Source: Flavobacteriales bacterium
Lineage (GTDB): Bacteria; Bacteroidota; Bacteroidia; Flavobacteriales_C; GCA-002722245
NCBI GenBank assembly: GCA_023251095.1
Contig: JAHEZL010000001.1
Location: 1 to 64,000 of the forward strand
Reading direction: 5' to 3'
DNA length: 64,000 nt
Under the pieces are notes generated by a model. It saw only the letters and a list, made by a program, of their open reading frames with translations, was not told the DNA's origin and searched no databases. This document shows positions 45,018 through 54,449 of the stretch, one piece after another. How positions within the stretch are numbered: the first letter of the stretch is position 1; each line of letters opens with the position of its first letter. The translations under genes and the position numbers were made by a program.

Positions 45018-46433
45018 ATGTCAAAAAAACAACGCAACAACTACCCTCTTCTCGAAAACATCGAAATTCTCGACATTGCCGACAAAGGCAACACCTTCGC
45101 CAAACTCGATGAACTGGCACTTTTCATCAACGGCGGAGTTCCCGGAGATGTGGTAGATATTCAAGTTACCAAAAAGAAGAAGTCCTTCATGGAAGGACGA
45201 ATCGTAAAAACGCATTCACTATCTCCCTTGCGCGATACTCCTTTCTGTGATTACTTCGGCGTATGCGGCGGCTGCAAATGGCAGCACATGGCCTATCCCG
45301 AACAACTGAAATTCAAACAGCGACAAGTTACAGATCAACTCACCCGCATTGGTAAAATTGAATTGCCGCCGATGCCTCCTATTTTACGATCTCCCGAAAC
45401 AAAATACTACCGCAATAAATTGGAATATACTTTCAGTCACCAACGCTGGCTGGAAGCGAAAGACATGAACAAGGAAGATCAAGGCGAATTGCGCGGATTG
45501 GGTTTTCATGTTCCCGGACGATTCGATAAAGTTGTTGATATTCATAAGTGCTGGCTACAACCTGAACCTTCCAACGAAATCAGAAATGCCATTCGTCAGT
45601 TTGCTTTTGTTAACGATTTTTCTTTCTTCAACATACGTTCGCACGTAGGATTACTGCGCACGCTCATCCTACGCGACACAATGCAGGGCGAGCTGATGGT
45701 GATCCTCACTTTCTTTGATCACGATCAAGAAAAAATTAATGCTCTACTTGAATTTGTAAAAAACACTTTCCCGCAAATCACATCGCTGATGTACGCCATC
45801 AACCAAAAAGGCAACGACAGTATTTACGATCAAAACGTAATTTTATATTCGGGCAAAGATCATATCATTGAAGATTTTGAAGGCATTAAATTTAAAATCG
45901 GACCGAAATCTTTTTTCCAAACCAACTCCAAGCAAGCTTTGGAACTGTATAAAATCACAAGAGATTTCGCCGAAATAAAATCCACCGATATTGTTTACGA
46001 TTTATACACCGGGACTGGAACCATCGCCAACTTTGTTGCGCACCAGGCAAAAAAGGTAGTCGGCGTTGAATACGTTCCCGAAGCCATTGAAGACGCAAAA
46101 GTAAATTCACAATTCAATAATATTAGCAATACCATTTTCTTCGCCGGCGATATGAAAGATGTGCTTACTTCCGCTTTCATCGCCGAACATGGAAAACCCG
46201 ATGTTCTCATCACCGATCCTCCGCGTGCGGGAATGCACGAAGATGTGATCACTCGCATTATGGAAGCTGAACCGAAAGTTGTGGTGTATGTAAGTTGCAA
46301 CGCTGCAACACAAGCGAGAGACTTGGCTTTGATGAGTAGTAAATATAAAGTGACGAAAGTTCAGGCGGTGGATATGTTTCCGCATACGCATCACGTCGAA
46401 GTAGTAGCTAGGCTTGAGCTGTTATTGCAATAA
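45018..46433 (+). CDS. rlmD: 23S rRNA (uracil-5-)-methyltransferase RlmD-like
   Basis: A SAM-dependent methyltransferase of the RlmD/TrmA family, which makes m5U in 23S rRNA. The 471-residue protein opens with a TRAM-like domain (about 15-65). The [4Fe-4S] cysteines are CDYFGVCGGCKWQHM (about 76-85) plus a distant Cys in HKCWLQ. The SAM loop is YDLYTGTGTIANFVA, with ITDPPRAGMHEDV and the catalytic cysteine in VVYVSCNAATQARDL. The specific target base (RlmD versus a paralogue) cannot be settled from sequence. A diverged copy of its last 38 codons lies at 49613-49726. Confidence 0.9.
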   Translation: MSKKQRNNYPLLENIEILDIADKGNTFAKLDELALFINGGVPGDVVDIQVTKKKKSFMEGRIVKTHSLSPLRDTPFCDYFGVCGGCKWQHMAYPEQLKFKQRQVTDQLTRIGKIELPPMPPILRSPETKYYRNKLEYTFSHQRWLEAKDMNKEDQGELRGLGFHVPGRFDKVVDIHKCWLQPEPSNEIRNAIRQFAFVNDFSFFNIRSHVGLLRTLILRDTMQGELMVILTFFDHDQEKINALLEFVKNTFPQITSLMYAINQKGNDSIYDQNVILYSGKDHIIEDFEGIKFKIGPKSFFQTNSKQALELYKITRDFAEIKSTDIVYDLYTGTGTIANFVAHQAKKVVGVEYVPEAIEDAKVNSQFNNISNTIFFAGDMKDVLTSAFIAEHGKPDVLITDPPRAGMHEDVITRIMEAEPKVVVYVSCNAATQARDLALMSSKYKVTKVQAVDMFPHTHHVEVVARLELLLQ

Positions 46434-46443
46434 CACTCACTGC

Positions 46444-46488
46444 ACACTCCGTCCTTGCGAGAATTTTGTACTCAAAATTGAAGCAATC
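46444..46488. repeat. Half-copy of the 41846-41968 inverted repeat
   Basis: The stretch from cactccgtccttgcgagaa to aaattgaagcaatc is a single-arm, diverged version of the left arm and flank of the element at 41846-41968. It begins 10 bp after the rlmD stop. Confidence 0.6.
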
Positions 46489-46520
46489 TCATTTCTTCAG
46501 CTTAGGCTTTATCTTCACAT

Positions 46521-46656
46521 TCGCTCCGCGCTCACGGCTTCGCCGGCGCGGAATTTATTTGGGTAGAGGCTTCGCCTCGTATTACATTATTAATTAACGA
46601 AGCAAAGCTTCTTTGAAAAAAGATTCCGCGCCGGCGAAGCCGTGAGCGCGGAGCGA
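46521..46656. repeat. GC-rich palindromic element with perfect 34-bp arms
   Basis: Arms 46521-46554 and 46623-46656 are exact complements (tcgctccgcgctcacggctt...). Between them lie the smaller hairpins gaggcttcgcctc and gaagcaaagcttc. The element fills much of the 475-bp gap between rlmD and the LamG gene; the rest of that gap is AT-rich leader. Confidence 0.88.
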
Positions 46657-46809
46657 GCCCCTTACTGAGTAGGCTTTTCAATTCTTCATAAGGTTTCGAA
46701 CAGCAATGATTAAAAATCTGAAACTACGGGTGGTATCCGTTTACACTCCCTCCTACTTTATTCCGAAGATTTACAAAACAAGGTTTTCTTCTTTTTAAAA
46801 GTAAAAAAG

Positions 46810-46817
46810 TATCTTCG
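46810..46817 (+). promoter_or_regulatory. Putative -7 box for the LamG gene (TATCTTCG)
   Basis: One mismatch to TAnnTTTG. A start about 5 nt downstream would give a leader of about 85 nt, which includes a ttgcattttgcaatgcaa hairpin near its 5' end. Confidence 0.4.
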
Positions 46818-46908
46818 CACAATTGATTGCATTTTGCAATGCAAAACAACCTAAACGACTGGTTGCTTATCTGTCCCAAGGATAAACAGCCGACTTAACA
46901 GATTACGA

Positions 46909-49581
46909 ATGAAAAAATTATTATTACTCATACTCTCGGCTATTGTCGTAAATTCTTACGCACAATTTGGAAACGCCCTCGATTTTGTAGGATCAGGTTT
47001 AGGCGGTTCAAATTATATCTCCATTCCCGACAATGGAACACTTGATCTTCAAAGCACCTATACTATAGAGGCGTGGATTTATGAACGTGATGCTTCAAAC
47101 AACACTATTATTGACAAAGGGAATTACCAGTATTTATTCATGGGACATGCTAATGGAACTACAGAATTAGGATTTTACAACACTGGTGTAGGTGCATGGA
47201 AATATTCATCCGGCGCGAGTTTAACCACCAACACCTGGACGCACGTAGCAATGACATTTAACTCTGCTACCGGTGATATTAAGTTTTACAAAAACGGAAG
47301 CTATCTGAATACCGCTACAGGCGCAGCAAATGCTACACCCGACAACGGCGACGTAAACGTTGGAAGACAAAGTCCCATCGGTTGTTTATGCAATATGATG
47401 GATGGTTCCATGGACGAATTAAGAGTGTGGAACGTAGTTCGTACAGATGCTGAAATAGCTGCCGATTACAACAAAATGATTACCAATGCACATTCGCAAT
47501 GGTCGAATTTGAAATTGTACTATCGTTTTGATCAGGGTAACGCAGGTAGCGGAAATACTACCCTTCCTAATGAAGTTATTGATTATAGCGATAACGACAA
47601 CATAGGCACATTGCAAAACTTTACCAAAAGCGGAAGTACCTCCAACTGGATATCCGCATCAAACGATGAAGCGCCAATTTTAACCACAACTTTAGGAAGT
47701 CCGGGCGGAAGCGTTGCCGACGTATATGGATATATTTATTCTGCCGGAGAAACAACTGTTACCACTCGTGGTTTCTGTTACTCTACTTCAAATTATCCTA
47801 CAACGGCTGATCTTACTAAAAATGCAACAGGATCTTTCTCCACAGGAAGTTATTCTTTACAATTGACTGATTTAACAGAAGGAACACGGTACTACGTTCG
47901 CTCCTATGCTATCAACAGCAAAGGAACCAGTTATGGTGAAACCAAAAGTTTTGTTGCGAAAACTGGTTCCGGATCTGCAATTACCTTTGATGGAAACGAC
48001 TATATAACAGTACCCAACTCAACTTCTACCACACCTGGCACGGCACTTACGTTTGAAAGCTGGATTTATATTTCTTCCAATTTGATGGGTAATATTGTAA
48101 TGAAAGGAGACTATGGTTGGGGCGTAATCATTGGTGCCGACGGTTGCAGTTCAGGAAATAAATTAAACTATTGGGTAAACGGCGGATGCGGAAGTTCAAT
48201 CGCTTCTACAGGTACAATACCGCTTAATCAATGGACACACATAGCTGTTGTAGTAACAACTTCCCCTTCACAATCTTTACAGTTTTACATCAACGGAATG
48301 GATGCCGGATCTTCTACCAGTGGCTCCATTACCATTAACAACGGCAATAACAATCCGCTTTTTATAGGCACTCAAGGCTATTGCTACTGTAATTATTTTA
48401 ATGGTCAAATGGATGAAGTCAGATTATGGAATGCTGCACTAACACAAACACAAGTGCGCGATTGGATGTGTAAAAAGGTAAACTACTCACACCCCCAATA
48501 CAGCAACTTAGGGGCGTATTTCAGAGGAGACGAAGGCAGTGGATCATCTATTTACGATGATGCCAATCAAAACATTGGCACATTAGCCGGGAACTCGTTC
48601 ACTACTTCAAGCGCTCCTGTTGGAGATGACGCATCATGGTTAACAACAGTTAGCAATGGTTCTACAATTAACGTTGCAGGAGACAATGGCGACGACATTA
48701 CTGCGGAAGTGACTTCAGGTAGTGCCGAACTTATGGTTGTTTATCGGGTAGACGAAAGACCAAATGTAACTACTGCTCCCGGCACCTTACAAAATTTATC
48801 CGGCGAAAATTACTTTGGTGTTAAACTACTGGGAAGTTCAAGTGGTGTGTATAAAGTAACATACAATTACGATGGACATCCGGGAATCACCGATGAATCT
48901 CAATTGGGTTTTGCAAGCAGAGCTTCCAACGCAACGGGCAGCTGGACGGAAGAAACAGGAGCGGTACTCAATACTGGTGCTAACACAATTCTTCTCACCG
49001 GACAAACTGGAACTGAGTTCATCATGGGAAGTAAAACAGCCACTCCTCTACCGGTTGAATTGCTCGAATTCAATGCTACAGTGCTTAAAAATGAAGTTGT
49101 GCTTTCCTGGGCAACTGCTTCTGAAATCAATAACGATTATTTTTTACTACAACGTTCTAACGACGGAATTACCTGGATACAAAATGCTAGAATTACCGGA
49201 GCTATGAACTCCAATACAATTGTGTACTACTCTTCTTCCGATAAAAATCCACTACCAGGAATATCCTACTACCGTTTGGCGCAAGTGGATAATAATGGCG
49301 AAACTCACTATTCTCCAACTCTATCAGTAAATTTTGGAACTGAGGAAAAAACCAATTTAATAGTTTATCCTAATCCTAGCGAAGGAATGGTAAACCTGGT
49401 GGGAAGTATTGATCAACTACAAAATATAAAAGTTTATAATTCATTCGGACAAGAAGTCAGCGTCCAAGTGAAAGCACTCAATTCAAACGAAAATCAATTG
49501 CTAATAGATATTTCGTCGCTTCCTCAAGGCTTGTATTTCATTAGAAGCAAAACCAATTCTGCTAAGGTTCAAAAGCAGTAA
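46909..49581 (+). CDS. Double LamG-domain surface protein with T9SS tail
   Basis: An 890-residue secreted protein. Signal peptide 1-19 (ending NSYAQ). LamG/concanavalin-like domain 1 is at about 20-205 (TIEAWIYERDASNNTIIDKG, then MDGSMDELRVWNVVRTDAEI). A fibronectin-type III-like unit is at about 245-345 (TTVTTRGFCYSTSNYPTT, then LTEGTRYYVRSYAINSKGTSYGE). LamG domain 2 is at about 350-560 (FNGQMDEVRLWNAALTQTQV). A beta linker and a T9SS type A sorting domain (LIVYPNPSEGMVNL to the end) follow. It is probably a carbohydrate- or matrix-binding adhesin. It lies between rlmD and a duplicated rlmD 3' end. Confidence 0.85.
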   Translation: MKKLLLLILSAIVVNSYAQFGNALDFVGSGLGGSNYISIPDNGTLDLQSTYTIEAWIYERDASNNTIIDKGNYQYLFMGHANGTTELGFYNTGVGAWKYSSGASLTTNTWTHVAMTFNSATGDIKFYKNGSYLNTATGAANATPDNGDVNVGRQSPIGCLCNMMDGSMDELRVWNVVRTDAEIAADYNKMITNAHSQWSNLKLYYRFDQGNAGSGNTTLPNEVIDYSDNDNIGTLQNFTKSGSTSNWISASNDEAPILTTTLGSPGGSVADVYGYIYSAGETTVTTRGFCYSTSNYPTTADLTKNATGSFSTGSYSLQLTDLTEGTRYYVRSYAINSKGTSYGETKSFVAKTGSGSAITFDGNDYITVPNSTSTTPGTALTFESWIYISSNLMGNIVMKGDYGWGVIIGADGCSSGNKLNYWVNGGCGSSIASTGTIPLNQWTHIAVVVTTSPSQSLQFYINGMDAGSSTSGSITINNGNNNPLFIGTQGYCYCNYFNGQMDEVRLWNAALTQTQVRDWMCKKVNYSHPQYSNLGAYFRGDEGSGSSIYDDANQNIGTLAGNSFTTSSAPVGDDASWLTTVSNGSTINVAGDNGDDITAEVTSGSAELMVVYRVDERPNVTTAPGTLQNLSGENYFGVKLLGSSSGVYKVTYNYDGHPGITDESQLGFASRASNATGSWTEETGAVLNTGANTILLTGQTGTEFIMGSKTATPLPVELLEFNATVLKNEVVLSWATASEINNDYFLLQRSNDGITWIQNARITGAMNSNTIVYYSSSDKNPLPGISYYRLAQVDNNGETHYSPTLSVNFGTEEKTNLIVYPNPSEGMVNLVGSIDQLQNIKVYNSFGQEVSVQVKALNSNENQLLIDISSLPQGLYFIRSKTNSAKVQKQ

Positions 49582-49612
49582 TTCTTACTCATAACATAAT
49601 TGCTGCCTACCA

Positions 49613-49726
49613 AAAGACTTAGCTTTTATGAATAGTAAATATAAAGTAACAAAAGTTCAGGCGGTGGAGATGTTTCCTCATACGCATCATGTGGAGAATG
49701 TGGTGAGGATGGAATTAAATAAATAG
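49613..49726 (+). pseudogene. Duplicated 3' end of rlmD (38 codons)
   Basis: Reads KDLAFMNSKYKVTKVQAVEM, then FPHTHHVENVVRMELNK and a stop. This matches the C-terminus of RlmD (ARDLALMSSKYKVTKVQAVD, then MFPHTHHVEVVARLELLLQ). The first 78 bases aligned are about 88 percent identical, with most changes at third positions. Upstream likeness fades over gctgcctaccaaaa with a frame-breaking deletion, so there is no start and it cannot be a gene. It begins 31 bp after the LamG gene. Confidence 0.88.
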
Positions 49727-49852
49727 TGCTTTCCCCCAAAGCACTCCCCTTCATCTGTTAGTGATTTTTTTCATCCAGACATTTGCCGGACATTCATAAA
49801 AACCACTGTTTTTATGGGGTTTTACACTCTATATTTAACTCAAACCATTTAT

Positions 49853-52843
49853 ATGAGAAAACAATTGATTACTTATTTCGTTTCTTTTTTCCTTTTACTT
49901 TCCTCTTTTTTATCTGCTCAACTACCTTCCAATGTGTTGGTTGGTTATCATGAAAACTGGTACACCCTTAAATTATCACAAATCAATTCCAATTACAATG
50001 TCATCTGTTTGGCTTTTGCTTTGCCGCTAAACGCCCCATCAGTAGGCTATGACATACGTTATACCATTCCTGCAGGATATACAGGAACAGCTGCGCAAAT
50101 GAAAGCTGCTTTCATGGCCGATATTGACGCTTTGCACGCCCAAGGAAAAGTGGTGCTGTTAAGTATTGGCGGCGCTACCGGACCGGTGATGCTATCCACT
50201 ACCACTCAAAGAGATGTATTTGTTAGCTCAATCAATGCCATTTTAGCCGATTACAGCTATAAAATAGATGGAATTGATCTCGACCTCGAAACTTCTTCCA
50301 TGGCTTTCGGCTCTTCCTGGACCATCACTTCGCCAGCTGCCGGACAAACCAATATGGTGAATGCCGTGAAAAGCATCATGAGCAATTACCAAACACAAAC
50401 CGGAAAAAAATTATTAGTTGCCGCTGCACCTGAAGTGGTTTATCTTATGGGTGGCTTATCTACTTATCAGGTAAGCAACCTTAACGGAGGTGCCTTCCTT
50501 CCTATTCTCGACGGGTTGAGAAACGATATTGATTTATTGTGCATGCAATTGTACAACGCCGGAGGAAGTGGTGGCGGAGTGTATGCCTGGAACAATACTA
50601 TATATTACGACGATGGTTCGCCGGATTTTGCACTGGCGATGAATGAAACGGTGGTCAAAGGCTTTACCTGTGTATCCGGAAAAGGAACATTTACGGGTAT
50701 ACCCGCAAGTAAATTAGCATTTGGCTTCCCTGCCACTACTGCTCCATCAGCAGCCGGAACTGGCTATGTAACACCTGCCAATGTTTGCAACGCTGCAAAA
50801 TATTTCAAAGGTGAAATTGCAAAACCGTCGGGAGTAAACTATACCATGACCACCTCTTATCCTTCACTGAAGGGCTTAATGACCTGGTCGATCAATGAAG
50901 ATTCTTACCAAAGCTATCCTTTCGTTGGGGCTTATACCTGCGCCTTTTCAAGCTCGGCACCAACAGCCAACTTTAGCAGCAGCTCAAGTTCTGCTTGCAC
51001 AGCACAAAGCATCACTTTCTCCAATACTTCTACAGGCTCTCCTACTTCTTATTCCTGGAACTTTGGCGCAGATGCCTCCATTGCAACAGCAAGCACAGTG
51101 GGTCCGCACTCCATTGCTTACAGCACAACAGGAACAAAAACCATCACACTAACCGCGACCAACGCCAGCGGATCAAATACCATCAGCAAAACCGTAAACA
51201 TTACAGCCGGCAGCGGCAATGCAGGTGCCATTACAGGAAATGCTGCTGTTTGTCAAAATTCCTCACAAAGCTATAGCATCAGCACAGTGACGAATGCTAC
51301 CAATTATACCTGGAGCGTTCCTGCGGGATCAACCATCACTTCGGGACAAGGAACTAACGCTATCTCTGTAACCATAGGTGCTACAGCAGGCAACATTTCG
51401 GTAACGCCGTCCAACGGATGCAGCAGCGGAACAGCTGCAACAAAAGCCATCACCATTAGTCCGGCCCCATCAGCAGCCGGAAGCATCACAGGATCAGGTT
51501 CTGTATGCGCAGGTGCCATCAACGTCAGCTACACTATTGCAGCAGTGACTAATGCTACAGCATATACATGGGCGGTACCAAGCGGAGCAACAATTACAGG
51601 CGGACAAGGAACTACCTCCATCACCGTTACTTTTGGATCAAGCGCGGGAAATATTAGTGTTACACCCAGCAACAGCTGTGGCAATGGTACTGCCGCCACT
51701 AAAGCAATTGCTATAAATAACACTCTTGGTACTACGGGCAGTATTTCAGGAAGTACAACAGTTTGCAGCGGTCAATCAGGACTGACTTATTCTATCGCAG
51801 CAGTATCGGGCGCCAGTACTTACACCTGGACTGTCCCAAGCGGAACAAGCATCACTTCCGGCCAGGGCACTACTGCTATCACCATCACTATGGGGTCAAC
51901 AGCAGGAAACATCACCGTTACCCCAAGCAACAGCTGCAGCAGCGGAACAACTTCTTCTATCACTTTAAACAACACCGGTGCTACCCTGCCACTGAATGAA
52001 GGTTTTGAAACCAGCGTTCCTCCTGCCTCGTGGAGTTTGAGTAATGCCGATGCTTCCAACACCTGGACCAGCTCCACTGCTTATGCATCAGGAAGCAAAT
52101 CTGCAAAAATGACTTTCTACGGATATGCTAACTCAGGCGCGCGCGATGAATTGAAAACAATGCCGCTTAATTTTAGCGGATTATCTGGTGCTATCCTCAC
52201 GTTTAAACATGCGTATGCCTGGTTAAACAAAAATGGGACTATTAGCGATAGATACGACTCTTTGGCGATTTCAGTATCTACCGACTGCGGCAACTCATGG
52301 ACACAAATCTGGAAAAAAGGAGGCAGTCAATTGTCAACACTGACTTCTGGCGCAGGACAATCTAAAGCATTCACGCCAACAGCTTCGCAATGGGTAAGCA
52401 ATTCCATCAGCTTAAGCGCTTATGCCGGACAAGGCAGTGTGTTGGTGAAGTTCATTGCCTGCAACAGAAATGGCAACAACCTTTATATCGACAACATCAA
52501 CATCAGCGGAACAATGGCTCCAGCTCCGGCAGCCATAGCTATTGAAACGGATCAACTCACCACAGGAATCAACGAAGTGAACAATGAAAATACTTTGAAG
52601 GTTTTCCCTAATCCTTTCCGAAGTGGTGATCAACTGTACTTCACCACAGAACTTGCAATAGATGCTTCTATCACTCTGGTGGACATGATGGGCAAAGAGA
52701 TCCATACTTTCTCACAAAAAGCTGTTTTCGCAAAAGGCCAGCATGTTTTTGAATATCCTTCCAATCTGCCCGCAGGAATTTATTTTGTAAAGCTGACAAT
52801 GGATAATGAAGTGAAAAGTATTCAGTGTATTAAATTGGAGTGA
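49853..52843 (+). CDS. GH18 chitinase with PKD and repeat domains and T9SS tail
   Basis: A 996-residue secreted enzyme. The start at 49853 gives the signal peptide (1-23, ending FLSAQ). The GH18 barrel runs to about 365, with KVVLLSIGGATG and the catalytic DGIDLDLE (Glu146). A PKD domain follows (about 380-460, SYSWNFGADASIATA), then three related units of about 85 residues (ITGSGSVCAGAINVSYTIAA, then GNISVTPSNSCGNGTAATK). A jelly-roll-like module is at about 715-880 and a T9SS sorting domain at the end (LKVFPNPFRSGDQLYF and onwards). Together with the CE4 deacetylase it points to chitin use. A weak GACATTTG box lies about 75 bp upstream. Confidence 0.9.
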   Translation: MRKQLITYFVSFFLLLSSFLSAQLPSNVLVGYHENWYTLKLSQINSNYNVICLAFALPLNAPSVGYDIRYTIPAGYTGTAAQMKAAFMADIDALHAQGKVVLLSIGGATGPVMLSTTTQRDVFVSSINAILADYSYKIDGIDLDLETSSMAFGSSWTITSPAAGQTNMVNAVKSIMSNYQTQTGKKLLVAAAPEVVYLMGGLSTYQVSNLNGGAFLPILDGLRNDIDLLCMQLYNAGGSGGGVYAWNNTIYYDDGSPDFALAMNETVVKGFTCVSGKGTFTGIPASKLAFGFPATTAPSAAGTGYVTPANVCNAAKYFKGEIAKPSGVNYTMTTSYPSLKGLMTWSINEDSYQSYPFVGAYTCAFSSSAPTANFSSSSSSACTAQSITFSNTSTGSPTSYSWNFGADASIATASTVGPHSIAYSTTGTKTITLTATNASGSNTISKTVNITAGSGNAGAITGNAAVCQNSSQSYSISTVTNATNYTWSVPAGSTITSGQGTNAISVTIGATAGNISVTPSNGCSSGTAATKAITISPAPSAAGSITGSGSVCAGAINVSYTIAAVTNATAYTWAVPSGATITGGQGTTSITVTFGSSAGNISVTPSNSCGNGTAATKAIAINNTLGTTGSISGSTTVCSGQSGLTYSIAAVSGASTYTWTVPSGTSITSGQGTTAITITMGSTAGNITVTPSNSCSSGTTSSITLNNTGATLPLNEGFETSVPPASWSLSNADASNTWTSSTAYASGSKSAKMTFYGYANSGARDELKTMPLNFSGLSGAILTFKHAYAWLNKNGTISDRYDSLAISVSTDCGNSWTQIWKKGGSQLSTLTSGAGQSKAFTPTASQWVSNSISLSAYAGQGSVLVKFIACNRNGNNLYIDNINISGTMAPAPAAIAIETDQLTTGINEVNNENTLKVFPNPFRSGDQLYFTTELAIDASITLVDMMGKEIHTFSQKAVFAKGQHVFEYPSNLPAGIYFVKLTMDNEVKSIQCIKLE

Positions 52844-52880
52844 TTGGGAAAGTGACAGTAACATTTATGGTTACTGGTTA

Positions 52881-52930
52881 GAATTAAAAAGGGACAGCGA
52901 CTACTAAATGGTCGCTGTCCCTTTTAATTC
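52881..52930. terminator. REP-like hairpin, probable two-way terminator after the GH18 gene
   Basis: The stem gggacagcgac (52891-52901) pairs with gtcgctgtccc (52911-52921), extended by aattaaaa/ttttaatt. The T run on each strand fits intrinsic termination for the convergent GH18 and 53245 genes. The gggacag core recurs in the hairpins at 60113 and 61849. Confidence 0.7.
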
Positions 52931-52958
52931 CCCTCTGTTTTTTCTGCCACGCCTCTCC

Positions 52959-53120
52959 AAGTTTAGCGCAGCGAACTTGGAGATTTTACGAATGAACTTA
53001 GAAGCTTTCAGCTTCTTTCCTCGAAGAGGAACAATAAAAAATATTTTTTTCTTGCAGAAAAAGGAAGTTGAAAACTTCCACGTAAACCCGTAGTTTCGCA
53101 AAGTTCGCTGCGCTAAACTT
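52959..53120. repeat. Paired hairpins with complementary 20-bp arms
   Basis: aagtttagcgcagcgaactt (52959-52978) is the exact complement of 53101-53120. Each copy is also self-complementary at its ends (ccaagtt/aacttgg; cgcaaagtt/aactttgcg), so the RNA could fold as two separate hairpins or one long stem. Three smaller hairpins lie between. Confidence 0.8.
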
Positions 53121-53244
53121 TGCGAAGCGAAGAACCGCTTCGGTTCATTATTTATACCATTGAACGCAGCCGTAACGCAATCTTGAGGGGTTGAAATTGG
53201 GAAAGTGATCAGAGTAGATTTGATGTGGTGGATTTGTTGGGGTT

Positions 53245-53772
53245 TTAATTTTCGATAAGCCATTTTTGCTCCCATTCAATGAAATAGTTGGTAATTACTT
53301 CATCAATGTTGTTTTTATCAGCTCCGTCCCAATACCATTGCATATCACCATGACGTAAATCTTCTTTTGCGAAATACAGCATATAAAAATCTTGCAAATA
53401 CGATGGATGATCAAATTCATTATAGATATTCATAAGAATGCCTAATACTGAAAAAGCATCTTGTTCGTAAGTAACCAATACTCTTTCAATCAAATAATAA
53501 ATGTAATTTTTAATGACTTGTTCTTGATTAGAGTAATCCATATTTAATTCGGCAAACACCTTCTCCGTCAATTCTTTCATCTCGAACTGATTGAAAGGCT
53601 TTCTTTCCCCTGCAAGGATTATCAGATTCTCTGTATTAAATCCAGCTAAAATCATTTCATAAGCCCAAGTAGACCATTGTTCGTCAACGCTACGATTGAG
53701 AACTTTATAAGCTAATATTTCCGCTGTGGATTTTATTGGTTTCATCTTCTTCAACTGAATTCTGTTATCCAT
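53245..53772 (-). CDS. Unknown cytoplasmic protein
   Basis: I do not recognise this 175-residue protein. It is helical and acidic, with no signal or membrane segment. It is rich in Tyr, Trp and Phe in phrases such as LQDFYMLYFAKEDLRHGDMQWYWDG and ITNYFIEWEQKW (split here for length), reminiscent of small proteins of toxin-immunity neighbourhoods, but no toxin is seen. Its ATG shares one base with the upstream stop (TAATG), so it is translationally coupled to the acyl-carrier-like gene. Confidence 0.6.
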   Translation of the reverse strand: MDNRIQLKKMKPIKSTAEILAYKVLNRSVDEQWSTWAYEMILAGFNTENLIILAGERKPFNQFEMKELTEKVFAELNMDYSNQEQVIKNYIYYLIERVLVTYEQDAFSVLGILMNIYNEFDHPSYLQDFYMLYFAKEDLRHGDMQWYWDGADKNNIDEVITNYFIEWEQKWLIEN

Positions 53773-54443
53773 TAATAAAGACTTGCTTCTCTCGTTAGAT
53801 TCGCCTTCTCTATCCCTAACTTATCGCTAAACAGATCAATTAGCACTTTTTCAATCTCTTTCCTATTGTAGGTTTTGGGATTTCTTCTTGATTTCAAATA
53901 ATTCTCTCTTGTCATTTTCTCAGCAACTTCACCAACGGTTTTCACCTCAAACTCTTTCCCTGTTTTTTTAGCGATCCAAAATCCAACAATTGAAAACGCA
54001 AGTCCGAATAGTCCAAATGGCAAACCAACAAACAGAACGATCAAGGACACTAATAATATTGCTGCAAGAAATCCAGTCACAACAGATGGAGGTCGTAATA
54101 TGGCAAGCTTAAACCCTAAATTCTCTTCCAGCTTTTCCACTACCGAAAGCCTGTTATTTCTTGGTAATATATCTTCAAGCAAGGTATTTACCGTTATTTT
54201 ATTTCGATCAACTTTGAGGGTTTCAATTAAAGCCTTGCGAAGCTTGTAAAATGCCTGTTGCGTAGTACAGCCCTCTGTACTTTCCTGTGAAAATTTATTG
54301 GAAATGTGATCACAAAGTTCTCCAAAGGTTTTAACGTGTTGCATCTCGTTACCTTCAAATCTAAATTCAAACGAATCTTCAACTTTAAGAAGTAACTCCT
54401 CAATATCTTCGGAGTCAATATTATGTAAATGCAATTCTGTCAT
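53772..54443 (-). CDS. Membrane protein with acyl-carrier-like segments
   Basis: A 223-residue protein. The N-terminus, IDSEDIEELLLKVEDSFEF then VKTFGELCDHI, resembles helices II to IV of an acyl carrier protein, with DS at the usual DSL site. The middle ALIETLKVDRNKI then LEDILPRNNRLSVVEKLEEN is another such piece. The C-terminus, EIEKVLIDLFSDKLGIEKAN then LTREASLY, resembles helix I and stops just where DLGxDSL would follow. Two membrane spans lie at about 120-160. The start at 54443 is chosen because a perfect -7 box overlaps the longer frame. No holo-ACP function is shown. Confidence 0.55.
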   Translation of the reverse strand: MTELHLHNIDSEDIEELLLKVEDSFEFRFEGNEMQHVKTFGELCDHISNKFSQESTEGCTTQQAFYKLRKALIETLKVDRNKITVNTLLEDILPRNNRLSVVEKLEENLGFKLAILRPPSVVTGFLAAILLVSLIVLFVGLPFGLFGLAFSIVGFWIAKKTGKEFEVKTVGEVAEKMTRENYLKSRRNPKTYNRKEIEKVLIDLFSDKLGIEKANLTREASLY

Positions 54444-54449
54444 CTCTTT

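Larger units (their letters stand above)
52843..53208. repeat. 13-bp direct repeats around a hairpin cluster
   Basis: attgggaaagtga occurs at 52843-52855, overlapping the GH18 stop, and again at 53196-53208. Between them are the REP-like hairpin 52881-52930 and the 20-bp inverted repeat 52959-53120. The repeats could mark an insertion, or be chance. Apart from these structures, the 401-bp gap holds no gene. Confidence 0.55.

Noticed and set aside
44797-45120. N-terminal extension of the FrnE-like gene to 45120
   Set aside because: It reads through a palindromic element and the divergent rlmD start, has no family likeness, and a -7-like box sits just before the 44796 start.
52904-53275. A 123-codon open frame on the minus strand after the GH18 gene
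   Set aside because: It runs across the hairpin cluster and inverted repeats and has no coding character.
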